A DNA stretch of 64,000 bases. Source: Cubamyces lactineus (lineage: Eukaryota > Basidiomycota > Agaricomycetes > Polyporales > Polyporaceae). A model generated the notes under the pieces. That model searched no databases, was not told where the DNA came from, and saw only the letters and a program-made list of their open reading frames with translations. The stretch is taken from contig JACDTU010000009.1 of assembly GCA_022376465.1 (NCBI GenBank), positions 868,001 through 932,000 on the forward strand. Direction: 5' to 3'. A program made the translations under genes and the position numbers. Positions 34,585 to 43,702 of the stretch are shown here, one piece after another. Position 1 is the first letter of the stretch. Each line of letters begins with the position of its first letter.

Positions 34585-36337
34585 ATGGCGGACCAATTAG
34601 TCGAATCGGCCCCGCTTGCGGACCCAACCATCGCAGCCTATCCATTCAACCTCGACCACGCCGATCTGGTTCTGCGATCTTCGGACCATATCGAGTTCCA
34701 CGTCCACAGAGCAGTCCTGGCAGTTGCTTCACCAGTCTTCGCCACAATTTTCGAACTTCCCCAACCAGCAGCAGAGCGTGGCGAGCCCATATCCAATTCC
34801 AGTATTCGTCCGGTAGTGGACCTTTCCGAACACAGCTCTGTGCTAGACGCGCTCCTGCGCCTCTGCTACCCCGTGGCTAAGGCTGAGATCAAGGAACTTG
34901 ATACTGCATTCTCCGTCTTGCGTGCCGCGATGAAATATGAGATGGACTGGCCAACCTCGTACCTCACGAAGGAAATCGAGACATCCAGCATCACCGGCAC
35001 ACTCGGCACTCCGCTTCAGATTTGGGCCGCTGCCTGTCGCTGCGGTATCGAGACGATCGCTCGCAGAGCCGCTTCTTCCCTCATTCCCTCTGGCAACTCC
35101 ACTCAAGTCCCCGATCTTGTGAAGCTGATCGATGCCGCGGGCTCAAAAGTGTTGGAAGGCATCACGGTTGGAGAGTACTTGCAGCTAAAGGAGTTCCTCA
35201 GTAAGAAAGGCAAGGTGGACCCTAATTTCCGCTTTCTTGAGCCACCTACACATCGTACAGAATCCGAGCAACTAGAGAACGCCGATTCCCTTGACAACGA
35301 CACACGCCCTCACACACAGATTCTGTTTACCTCCGATATACCGTATCCGGACATGGTTTGCTGTTCCTCGGATGGCACAGAATTTCAGGTTCATGGAGCC
35401 ATCCTCGCTCTGCACTCCAATACGCTCAAGCACCGCTTCAGGCCCGAAGCACTCCAGGAGGGCACTCGAGCTCACGATGAGCATGTAGACTCTGCGGAGG
35501 TGTTGCCGGCTGCCCCCGGATCCTGTGGGTCGAATCCTCCCTCATTTCCGACGCGTCTTTCTCTTGATACGGATGCACAAGTCCTCTCGCTGCTGCTGTC
35601 GATTTGCTACGGTGACAAAGGGCGTCCGGTGCTAGACTTCCCTCTTCTCGCTAGAGCTATATCCGTGGCCGAACGCTACTGTATGGAGCGCGCGCAGCTC
35701 GTCGTCGAGGAGCTCTGGGACGAGCTCGCACGATTACACCCTCTAGAAGCGTACTTCAACGCCATCCAGTACGGTTTGACGCCCCGCGTCCTCCTCGCCG
35801 CGAAGCACGTACTCTCGAAAGGCCCCCTAACACAACAACACACACCCAGCACTGACCGCATGCCTGCTTTACCCTATTATCGACTCTCCATCTATGTTGA
35901 GGCGTGCGGAACAGTAGTCTATCGGGAACTATCAGCGGCTCAAGATTCTTGGCGTTACAGCGAGGCTTATGACGAGCACAGATACAGCTACAGTACAAAG
36001 TCAGGGACGGCATACATAGCGCATATGTACGAACAAGACTGGCTTGGCACCTACTTCGATGCACTACGACAGGAGGTCTCCGAATACGGCCTCAGACGGG
36101 ACCTTCACTCTTTGCTAGGACCCCTTTCACTCGTGAGAAGAGGCATCGTTGGCTATGCATATTGCAACAGGTCTCAAAAAGTCATCTCTCGGTTACTGGA
36201 AATCGGCGATACCCTGCCACAAAGGATGCACGGAGCAATTGACCAGGTAACGAGTTCATACTGCGTAAGCCTGTTGAACTGGTACTGATAATCCATCTCT
36301 CGTCTTCGTCCTGTGTTAGGTGAATCTCGAAGTATAG
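34585..36337 (+). CDS. Double-BTB/POZ protein 1
   Basis: Join 34585-36246, 36320-36337 (frame closes at TAG; 559 residues). The start ATG gives MADQLVESAPLADPTIAAYP. BTB block 1 is HADLVLRSSDHIEFHVHRAV, then LAVASPVFATIFELPQP, followed by LDALLRLCYPVAK and the helical LRAAMKYEM segment. BTB block 2 begins DMVCCSSDGTEFQVHGAILA, with LSLLLSICYGD and ISVAERYCM. The C-terminal third is helical and lacks known domains. BTB domains mediate dimerisation and often recruit Cullin-3 or repressors; the function in this mushroom family is unknown. The last exon is only six codons (V-N-L-E-V-stop), a structure shared with BTB proteins 2 and 3. The next feature downstream is the Copia element, 297 bases away. 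Confidence 0.85.
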
Positions 36338-36628
36338 GGGGTACCGCTGGTACACTATACCTGTGCTTGCGCCAATAGTGCTAGTATACGTAGCGATATA
36401 CACTGGGCTGGCAGACCCTGCTAGTTTTACGACTTTACCATTACTTACATCACACTTTTGTCGCCGATTTGAGGCTGGATTGCAACCAGTTGTAATGTGG
36501 TTCCAAGGAGTTACAATCGATGCAATGATTATATGTTCCTGATCAATAGTAATGTGACTAAATAGGTGTTGAGCTCCTTACGAGCGTCTTGCAAGGGCCT
36601 TTAAAGGCATGTAAACCTGATCTAGGAT

Positions 36629-36633
36629 CCGAT
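36629..36633 (+). repeat. Target-site duplication of Copia element (left)
   Basis: CCGAT, repeated exactly at 42955-42959 directly after the 3' LTR. Confidence 0.95.
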
Positions 36634-36933
36634 TGTTGAACTTCCAGGTTATCGGCTGTGCCGGACCGGGAATGTGGACCTTATGGCTGTGGCGCCTACA
36701 ACGCGCACAGCATGGACTTTATTCCTTTTATGGACTGCTCAGTGTACGTACTGTAGTTGGACATTCCTTGATTCTCTCCATCTTTCCGTTGCGTTCTACA
36801 CTGCTACGGATCCTTCCAGAGGGTTCTATACCTATGACACCATATGTCGCGATACTCGCACCATGGTCTTACTCATCGTACATAGCGATCACATGCCTCC
36901 TTTCTTCGCTTACTCATGGCACTCCTCTCTCAA

Positions 36934-36941
36934 TATATAAG
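36934..36941 (+). promoter_or_regulatory. TATA box in Copia LTR
   Basis: TATATAAG; the expected start about 30 bases downstream coincides with the beginning of the duplicated segment at 36968. The same element is in the 3' LTR at 42722-42729. Confidence 0.7.
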
Positions 36942-36967
36942 GAGGACATTCTTCGCCCCTGCTCTTC

Positions 36968-37130
36968 AGTCGTTCGCTCACAGACTGAAGAGTAAGTTCC
37001 CTTATTACCTATGGTTTATATGCAGTTACTTACTGAGTACTTGTAGCTTCTTTGTGTCGCTTTCAGGTACTTATACTATGCAATAGAGTCGTTCGCTCAC
37101 AGACTGAAGACTTCTTTGTGTCGCTTTCAG
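36968..37130 (+). repeat. LTR-internal duplication with spliced-looking copy
   Basis: Unit A (24 bases, 36968-36991) is separated from unit B (20 bases, 37047-37066) by 55 bases beginning GTAAGT and ending TTGTAG. A 20-base linker (37067-37086) follows. Unit A then recurs at 37087-37110, joined directly to unit B at 37111-37130. The second A-B junction is exactly what removal of the 55-base segment as an intron would give. The same arrangement is in the 3' LTR (offset 5788). Confidence 0.85.
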
Positions 37131-37166
37131 GTCGCTCCCCAGCCTTCTAGGTTCAGAAGTTCGTCA

Positions 37167-37185
37167 GGTTATGAGCCCTGCGCTC
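37167..37185 (+). other. Copia primer-binding site, half initiator tRNA-Met
   Basis: Starts GGTTATGAGCCCTGCGC directly after the LTR. This is the reverse complement of the anticodon stem-loop of fungal initiator tRNA-Met (GCGCAGGGCTCATAACC, containing the CAT anticodon), not of a tRNA 3' end. Drosophila copia and some fungal relatives use such a half-tRNA primer. Confidence 0.8.
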
Positions 37186-38144
37186 TAACTTGTTGCTGCT
37201 TCTGTCGACATCTCTGCGCGCACCCTCCCTTCGTCGACATCGCTGTTGTGCACCCTCCCCTCCATAATTCCTTAACTCTTGACTGTTGCCCGCCGACACT
37301 GCTACCAGGGGGACATTTCTGCGCTCGTGACGCAGCCCTGAGTGCTTTTACAATAGCCCTAGTACTCAGTAGGCTGTACAGCTCTTTGTAGTGAGCTCTT
37401 TCTAGTATCCCTGGGTCAGGCCTCGCACTTGCGACAGCCAGCCCTTGTATCCGGGTTCTTTAGGAACTTAGGACCGGAGGACAACCGTCTGGACCCTCCT
37501 TACGATACTCTTTTTGTCGGATAGCAGTACATAGTTTTTGTTGGGCACAGTTGGCAACTTCTACCCAGATTTTCGGGCATTTCGGCTGTCTGGATCTCTG
37601 GTTCTCCTGAACAGGTGTTCCCATCTACCAGGACTTCTCGGTGCACACAGCAAGTCAATCATCGCGTTTTTTTTTTTTCTGAACCGTTTTGGAGCCGACC
37701 ACAGCGGAACCCCTTGCCATAGATTCTGAGGAGGAAGTCGACGCCACTCTCGACAACCCTTCGGAATCATCTGCCTTTGATTGTTCTGGGCTTATCCACT
37801 TCTTCGACGTCGACGAGAACCTCGACCGTTACTACGACCCAGAAGACGACAGCTACTTTGCTTGCGATAGCTTCCCCTGTCCTAATCGCTACCAGAACCT
37901 TCAAGAACCTCCACCCGGTAACCTCTGGGCTGTAGTCCCAGAACCTTGGCAAGTTACTCCGCTTCCTCCTTCTTCGACAGAAGAAGAAGAAGACCTAGAA
38001 TCAGTCTACGAGCTTTCACCTCTCCTTGCTCCCACACCCCTTCCTCCGGACGCGCCTCTCCAATTCGCGCCTCCACAATCTCCACCTCCTACACTCGATC
38101 TAACCGAGAACCTCGTCGATTCACCCCAATTCTTTCTCCTCACT
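37186..38144 (+). other. Copia leader region, including an ATG-less open frame
   Basis: About 960 bases of 5' leader. From 37683 the polyprotein frame is already open, but it has no ATG until 38145. This 154-codon stretch is acidic and Pro-rich (EEEEDLESVYEL, PPPDAPLQ-type segments). A run of twelve T lies just before it (37667-37678). It could be a leader, or coding sequence reached by an alternative start or splicing. Confidence 0.6.
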
Positions 38145-41100
38145 ATGGGCGACATCAAACCTGAATCGGTCCCTCTCCTTTCTTCGGCCAGCCAGTACGC
38201 CGACTGGGCTGCAAAGATGAAGGGTCTTCTCATGTTCATGAACTGCTGGGATGTAGTCTCTTCGGAGACGACTGAACCTACCGACGCTGAAGAGCGCAAG
38301 GAGTATAAGAAGAAGAATGCCCAGGCTTGCGGTCTGCTCTTCATGCAGACTGGGCCTAGCTTCCACTATCTCCTCGAGACGAAGACGACCAACGGTACCT
38401 CCTCTCCGGCCAATCTCACTGCCAAAGAGATGTGGGATGCGCTGAAAGACAAGTTTGGGAAACCGAACTCTGCGCACGTTTGGGGTCTCTTTGAGTCGCT
38501 CATCAGCGAGTCTCGCATGTCGGACCAGCGTTCACTTCAGGATCAGATGAGTCGGATCGTCACGCGTATCTGCGAGATCTCGACCAATGGCCTGAAGTTA
38601 GAGGACAACATCCAGGCCCTCATCCTTCTCTCCAAGGTCCCGGAGTCCTATCGACCAATGATCTCTGCGCTCATGGCCACTATGGACCTCGACAAGATCA
38701 CCGTCGACGTCATCCTCGAGAAGTCTCTCTCTGAGGAAGCCATGCGCAAGACCGGTCAATCTGCTGCTAGGATCTCCAAGACCAAGCCCAAGCCGTCTGG
38801 CCCCTGCGACTTCTGTGGCAGTCAGACCCATCACGAGTCGACTTGCTACAAGAAGCACCCCGAGCTTCGCCCCAAGGGCAACAAGGGTAAGGGCAACGGT
38901 GGCAAGAAGAAGGACAAGGATAAGGAGAAGGACAAAGGGAAGGGAAAGGACAATTCTCATGACCATGCGCACGTCTCGGCCAATGTACTTGTAGCTGAAT
39001 CCGGCTCTAACATGCATGCTTCTTTCTATGATGCGGCAAAAGCTGCTGCTGGTGTGCGGTATACTTGTTGGCTGATGGACTCTGGCGCATCTCAGCACGT
39101 CACTTGGTGCTTTGACGACTTCACCAAGTACGAACCCTTCGACAAACCACTGACCTTCAATACCGCCTCATCTGGCGAAGGTTCAGTCATTCAGGGACTC
39201 GGTCAAGGCACTGTCAAAGCTGAGACTCTTGTCGATGGTCAACGGTGGACTATCACTCTTCCAAACGTCTGCTATGTGCCTCAGGCCTCTGCACGACTGT
39301 TCTCCACCGGTACCATTGAGAAGAATGGTTATTCTCTCTTCCAAGGAGCGAGGAAGATGATGATCTTTGACAAGCAGCCGGAAGGCGCTGTTGACTCAGG
39401 CTCGACGATTCGCATCAAGGGTCGAAAGATTCTTGAGGCACCGTACAATCCTGCGAGCAATCTCTATGATTTGACTCTGGAGATTATCCTGAACAGGCAC
39501 GTCCACCTAAACGTTCGCAGTTACAAGACCTGGCATCGTCGCTTTGGTCATGCAGGCAAGGAGCCTCTTCGCCACCTGCCTAAGAACGTAAAGGGTGTTG
39601 ACCAGCTTGATCCTGCGGATGATGAACCGTGTGAGGGTTGTGCCTTTGGCAAATCCCACAGACTCCCTTTCCCGCCGTCAGAAAAGCGTGCGACTGAGCC
39701 CCTTGAGCTCGTCCACACTGATCTTGATGGGCCAATGCGCACTGCGTCAGTTGGCAGCGGATTCAAGTACTTCGCTAGTTTCATCGATGATTACTCCGGT
39801 CTCGCCCGTGCTTACTTCCTGAAGTACAAGTCGGACGCCTTCAAAGCGTTCAAGGATTTCAAGGCTTGGGCTGAGAATCAAACCGGGAGGAAAATCAAGC
39901 GAGTCCGCTCTGATCGTGGTGGGGAGTACACGTCAAACGAGTTCTCCGAGCTTCTCCGCAGCCTAGGGATCGAGCACCACAAAACCATGCCTGATTCGCC
40001 TCAGCAGAATGGACGCGCTGAACGCTGGAACCGTACAATCACTGAGAAGGCTCTGTCTATGCTTCATCATGCTGGACTTAGTCACGGTTTCTGGCAACTC
40101 GCTATCGAGGCAGCCGTACATATCTACAATCGTCAGCCTATGCGTCGCCTGAAATGGCGATGCCCCATCACTCTGTGGGATGGGACCATCCCTGATGTGT
40201 CCTATTTCCGCGTTTTTGGCTGCAAAGCCTACGTTCACGTGCAAAAGGACAAGCGCAAAGGAAAACTCGACAAGAAGGCTGTCGAGATGATCTTTGTCGG
40301 GTATGAGCAGGGTTCCAAGGGGTATAAATTCTGGAATCCAGCCACCCACTCTATCGTCGTATCTCGCGATGTGATCTTCGACGAAGAGTCTTTTCCTGCA
40401 CGCAAGATTCCTGGCAATCGTCCTGTTACCCCAGACGATAGTCCGTTCTCAGATCAAGAAGTCCCTTCAGACGATGCCTCCAATGCTGAGCCTGAAAACT
40501 TCGAGATCGATATCCCTCTTCCTATTCCTCTCCCGGAGGCCGCACCTCCTGCACCTCCTGCACCTCCAGAGCAACCTGCTCCCCCTCCTCCGCAACAACC
40601 TAATCCACCACCTGCTGTTCCTCCTCCGCGGCCTAACCACCAGCGAAATCGTCATGAGCCAGTGGGAGGTCCTAGCATAGCGCGTGATCGCCCTCGTCGC
40701 AAGAACGTTCCTAGGCCTCAGCGCTACAGGGACAGCGTGTATGGTGATGAGCCACCTGCAAAGGTTGATGCTCGTACAGACGCGGAAGGGAACTTGGAGG
40801 ACGATGAACAAGTTGTACAAACTATCATTGCGATGCTCGCTGCCGCAACCCATAAGCCTGGCATTCCTAACTCTCATCGACAAGCCATGGCATCTCCAGA
40901 CGCGGAGAAGTGGCGTGCAGCTGAGAAAGCAGAGTACGACTCGCTCATTGAGAACAAGACCTGGCTTCTTGTGCCTAGGCCGAAAAACCGACAAGTTGTC
41001 GCCAATCGTTGGGTGTATGACATCAAGCATGATGGTCGGTACAAGGCTCGTCTTGTGGCCAAGGGTTTTACTCAGGTCTGGGGGGAGGATTACAATGAAA

Positions 41101-42410
41101 CCTTCTCGCCTGTTGCGCGTTTTGAGTCGATTCGTTACCTCCTCGCGCACGCTGCACTTGAGGACTGGGACATCGAGTCAATGGACGTCAAAACTGCGTT
41201 CTTGAACGGCGACTTGGAGGAGGAGATCTACATGGAACAGCCTGAGGGCTGGGTTGTTCCTGGCAAGGAAAACTTCGTGTGTCTATTGCTGAAAGCTATC
41301 TATGGCTTGAAGCAGGCGTCTCGTCAATGGAACGCCAAGATACACCAAATCTTGCTAGATCTGGGATTCATACGGACATACTCTGATGCCGGAGTCTACG
41401 TATATCGGCGACATAGGGGGGATTCCGTCACGATCATCGTTCTGTATGTCGACGATCTACTCCTCATGGGTGACAAGCCTGGCCATATCAAGGCTACCAA
41501 GGAGGCCTTGATGCAGCGGTTCAAGATGACGGATCTGGGTCCTGTCTCGCGTTTTCTTGGTCTGAACATTGTTCGCGATCGTAAAGCTCGAACGATCGAC
41601 ATCGACCAGATAGACTACATCCAGTCCGTTCTCGAACGTTTCGACATGGCTGACTGCAAGCCGGCTCGCACTCCCCTCCCTGCTGGTGCTGTACTGGAGA
41701 AATCTAGTCACACCGCCGCCGACCACTCCCGGAAACGGTACCAGAGCCTAATTGGCAGTCTGCTCTACGCGATTTTGGGTACACGTCCGGATATTTCCTT
41801 TGCGGTCCAGAAGTTGTCCCAGTACAACTCTAATCCTAGTGACGCACACTGGAACTATGCCAAGTATGTTCTGCGGTACCTGCAAGGGACCAAAGACTAC
41901 CGGTTGCGCTACTTCGGTTCCTCGAATGACGGTCTTTTGGGTTATTCAGACTCAGACTGGGCAGAGGACCGTGATGACCGCAGGTCCACTGGAGCTTACG
42001 TCTTCTTGATGGCAGGCGGCGCTATTTCCTGGCAGTCTAGGAAACAGCCGACTGTTTCGCTCTCCTCGACCGAGGCGGAATACAAGGCTGCGTCAGACGC
42101 TTGTCGTCAAGTTGTATGGCTTCGCACGTTTGGTGAAGAGTTGGGGGATGACATCTCTCGTCCTACACCCTTGTGTCTCGACAACCAAGGGTCCATCTTC
42201 TTGTCGGTTAATCCTGTCACCGAGCGTCGCACGAAGCACGTCGACGTCCAGTACCACTACACTCGTGAACAAGCTGAGTTAGGGACGATCGACATCTTCT
42301 ACGTAGCGACAGAGGATCAACTAGCTGATTCCTTGACGAAGAACGTCTCCTTCTCTATATTGGAGCGCTTCAGAAAGGCGATTGGTCTAGTCTCTCCCTC
42401 CGCAGTTTGA
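38145..42410 (+). CDS. Copia Gag-Pol polyprotein (intact)
   Basis: About 1421 residues from the first ATG (MGDIKPESVPLLSSASQYAD), a typical Copia Gag start. Gag (UBN2-like) is followed by a CCHC zinc knuckle CDFCGSQTHHESTCY (about 38804) in a Lys/Gly-rich tail. The protease is WLMDSGASQHVT (about 39070). A GAG-pre-integrase His/Cys segment lies near 39535-39660. The integrase core starts HTDLDGPMRTASVGS, with DRGGEYTSNEF and SPQQNGRAERWNRT supplying the acidic triad. A Pro-rich linker (about 40540-40630) leads to reverse transcriptase with WVYDIKHDGRYKARLVAKGF and the catalytic YVDD at 41445-41456. RNase H has YSDSDWAEDRDDRRSTGAY and SLSSTEAEYKA. The C-terminus includes TKHVDVQYHYTREQ. No stop or frameshift interrupts it, so the element may be competent. 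Confidence 0.95.
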   Translation: MGDIKPESVPLLSSASQYADWAAKMKGLLMFMNCWDVVSSETTEPTDAEERKEYKKKNAQACGLLFMQTGPSFHYLLETKTTNGTSSPANLTAKEMWDALKDKFGKPNSAHVWGLFESLISESRMSDQRSLQDQMSRIVTRICEISTNGLKLEDNIQALILLSKVPESYRPMISALMATMDLDKITVDVILEKSLSEEAMRKTGQSAARISKTKPKPSGPCDFCGSQTHHESTCYKKHPELRPKGNKGKGNGGKKKDKDKEKDKGKGKDNSHDHAHVSANVLVAESGSNMHASFYDAAKAAAGVRYTCWLMDSGASQHVTWCFDDFTKYEPFDKPLTFNTASSGEGSVIQGLGQGTVKAETLVDGQRWTITLPNVCYVPQASARLFSTGTIEKNGYSLFQGARKMMIFDKQPEGAVDSGSTIRIKGRKILEAPYNPASNLYDLTLEIILNRHVHLNVRSYKTWHRRFGHAGKEPLRHLPKNVKGVDQLDPADDEPCEGCAFGKSHRLPFPPSEKRATEPLELVHTDLDGPMRTASVGSGFKYFASFIDDYSGLARAYFLKYKSDAFKAFKDFKAWAENQTGRKIKRVRSDRGGEYTSNEFSELLRSLGIEHHKTMPDSPQQNGRAERWNRTITEKALSMLHHAGLSHGFWQLAIEAAVHIYNRQPMRRLKWRCPITLWDGTIPDVSYFRVFGCKAYVHVQKDKRKGKLDKKAVEMIFVGYEQGSKGYKFWNPATHSIVVSRDVIFDEESFPARKIPGNRPVTPDDSPFSDQEVPSDDASNAEPENFEIDIPLPIPLPEAAPPAPPAPPEQPAPPPPQQPNPPPAVPPPRPNHQRNRHEPVGGPSIARDRPRRKNVPRPQRYRDSVYGDEPPAKVDARTDAEGNLEDDEQVVQTIIAMLAAATHKPGIPNSHRQAMASPDAEKWRAAEKAEYDSLIENKTWLLVPRPKNRQVVANRWVYDIKHDGRYKARLVAKGFTQVWGEDYNETFSPVARFESIRYLLAHAALEDWDIESMDVKTAFLNGDLEEEIYMEQPEGWVVPGKENFVCLLLKAIYGLKQASRQWNAKIHQILLDLGFIRTYSDAGVYVYRRHRGDSVTIIVLYVDDLLLMGDKPGHIKATKEALMQRFKMTDLGPVSRFLGLNIVRDRKARTIDIDQIDYIQSVLERFDMADCKPARTPLPAGAVLEKSSHTAADHSRKRYQSLIGSLLYAILGTRPDISFAVQKLSQYNSNPSDAHWNYAKYVLRYLQGTKDYRLRYFGSSNDGLLGYSDSDWAEDRDDRRSTGAYVFLMAGGAISWQSRKQPTVSLSSTEAEYKAASDACRQVVWLRTFGEELGDDISRPTPLCLDNQGSIFLSVNPVTERRTKHVDVQYHYTREQAELGTIDIFYVATEDQLADSLTKNVSFSILERFRKAIGLVSPSAV

Positions 42411-42412
42411 AC

Positions 42413-42421
42413 GAGTGGGAG
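42413..42421 (+). other. Copia polypurine tract
   Basis: GAGTGGGAG immediately 5' of the 3' LTR, the expected plus-strand primer site. Short and broken by one T. Confidence 0.55.
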
Positions 42422-42954
42422 TGTTGAACTTCCAGGTTATCGGCTGTGCCGGACCGGGAATGTGGACCTTATGGCTGTGGCGCCTACAACGCGCACAGCA
42501 TGGACTTTATTCCTTTTATGGACTGCTCAGTGTACGTACTGTAGTTGGACATTCCTTGATTCTCTCCATCTTTCCGTTGCGTTCTACACTGCTACGGATC
42601 CTTCCAGAGGGTTCTATACCTATGACACCATATGTCGCGATACTCGCACCATGGTCTTACTCATCGTACATAGCGATCACATGCCTCCTTTCTTCGCTTA
42701 CTCATGGCACTCCTCTCTCAATATATAAGGAGGACATTCTTCGCCCCTGCTCTTCAGTCGTTCGCTCACAGACTGAAGAGTAAGTTCCCTTATTACCTAT
42801 GGTTTATATGCAGTTACTTACTGAGTACTTGTAGCTTCTTTGTGTCGCTTTCAGGTACTTATACTATGCAATAGAGTCGTTCGCTCACAGACTGAAGACT
42901 TCTTTGTGTCGCTTTCAGGTCGCTCCCCAGCCTTCTAGGTTCAGAAGTTCGTCA
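42422..42954 (+). repeat. Copia 3' LTR (533 bp)
   Basis: By eye identical to the 5' LTR, including the internal A-intron-B / A-B duplication. It is followed by target duplication CCGAT at 42955-42959. Confidence 0.95.
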
Positions 42955-42973
42955 CCGATGAAGAAAATATTGA

Positions 42974-42978
42974 GACTC
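42974..42978 (+). repeat. Target-site duplication of Gypsy element (left)
   Basis: GACTC, repeated at 51295-51299 directly after the 3' LTR of the Gypsy element. Confidence 0.95.
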
Positions 42979-43671
42979 TGTTACGCTCCGTGCTGTAACC
43001 CCGAAGCCCGATCCCCGAACCCCCGTACCCCGCTCCTTACTCCGCGTTACGTACTCCGTTCCTCCGTACTCCGCTCTTCCGTACCCCGTACCCCCGACTC
43101 CGTTCTCCGTACTCCGCACTTCGTACTCCGTACTTCGGACTTCCCCCGACCCCATGACTTACATGTCTCAGATAACCCCTCATGGCGCTACCTACATGAG
43201 GCTTTTGCTTACTGAGCTATCTACGTTATCTTACCCTTGGCAAGTTACTTCGTACTTTCGTTCTACTCCTTCCTATCACGTACATCTCTTATTGTTTCTA
43301 TCGGGTTTCTGACTTAGTATAAATACTGCCCCGGAATGTAGTAGCTACTCAGTTCGGAAATCTCGTTATACCCATTACTGGTTCAACTCGTAGTCCGACA
43401 CTCAACCCCGACCCTCTAGTCCGACCAACCTTCGTTCCCTTCCTACCAACCCCTTCAACCCAACCCCGTTCCCAAGTCCGACCTTCGTCCCGTCAAGTCC
43501 GTACTCCGAAGTCCGCAAATAGAGGACACCGAGTCGGAACCCGTGCGTTACTAATAGTTTCGCGAAAGTCCTCACCCCAGTGCTAGTCCGACCTCCGGTC
43601 GTACTCCGACCCCGAACTCCGTCCAAGTCCCGACCACCGGAGTTGTACCCCCGGACGGCACGGTCCTAACA
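42979..43671 (+). repeat. Gypsy 5' LTR (693 bp)
   Basis: Starts TGTTACGCTCC and ends GTCCTAACA. The first 180 bases are packed with CCGTACTCCG-like repeats. A TATA box (TATAAATA, 43318-43325) predicts a start at about 43351. Confidence 0.95.
43318..43325 (+). promoter_or_regulatory. TATA box in Gypsy LTR
   Basis: TATAAATA, 33 bases upstream of the 11-base segment that is complementary to the primer site (43351-43361). This spacing fits a transcript that starts with that segment. Confidence 0.7.
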
Positions 43672-43673
43672 GT

Positions 43674-43684
43674 ATTTCCGAACT
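43674..43684 (+). other. Gypsy self-priming primer-binding site
   Basis: ATTTCCGAACT, two bases after the 5' LTR. It is the exact reverse complement of AGTTCGGAAAT at 43351-43361, at the predicted transcript 5' end. No tRNA 3' end (TGG...) is found here. This is the Tf1/sushi self-priming arrangement, in which the first 11 bases of the RNA fold back and prime minus-strand synthesis. Confidence 0.8.
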
Positions 43685-43702
43685 CCCCGGGTTTCACTCA
43701 AT

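Larger units (their letters stand above)
36634..37166 (+). repeat. Copia 5' LTR (533 bp)
   Basis: Starts TGTTGAACTTCC and ends AGTTCGTCA. It contains a TATA box (TATATAAG at 36934-36941), so transcription should start near 36965. Downstream lie two direct repeats of 24 and 20 bases, one of which is interrupted by an intron-like segment. Confidence 0.95.
36634..42954 (+). mobile_element. Complete Ty1/Copia LTR retrotransposon
   Basis: 6321-base element bounded by 533-base LTRs (TG...CA) and a 5-base target duplication. The LTRs look identical by eye, which implies very recent insertion. One long uninterrupted polyprotein frame has the Copia order gag, protease, integrase, reverse transcriptase, RNase H. 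It is in the same orientation as the BTB genes and lies between BTB genes 1 and 2. Confidence 0.97.

Noticed and set aside
37067..37086. 20-base linker GTACTT...AATAG in the Copia LTR as a second intron
   Set aside because: It has GT and AG ends but is far too short for a spliceosomal intron.
37683..37691. Start of the Copia polyprotein at 37689
   Set aside because: The codon there is TTG. The first ATG in frame is at 38145 and gives a normal Copia Gag N-terminus.
43000..43140. CCGTACTCCG repeats as a CRISPR array or telomere-like repeat
   Set aside because: Irregular spacing, no unique spacers, and part of an LTR in a eukaryotic genome.
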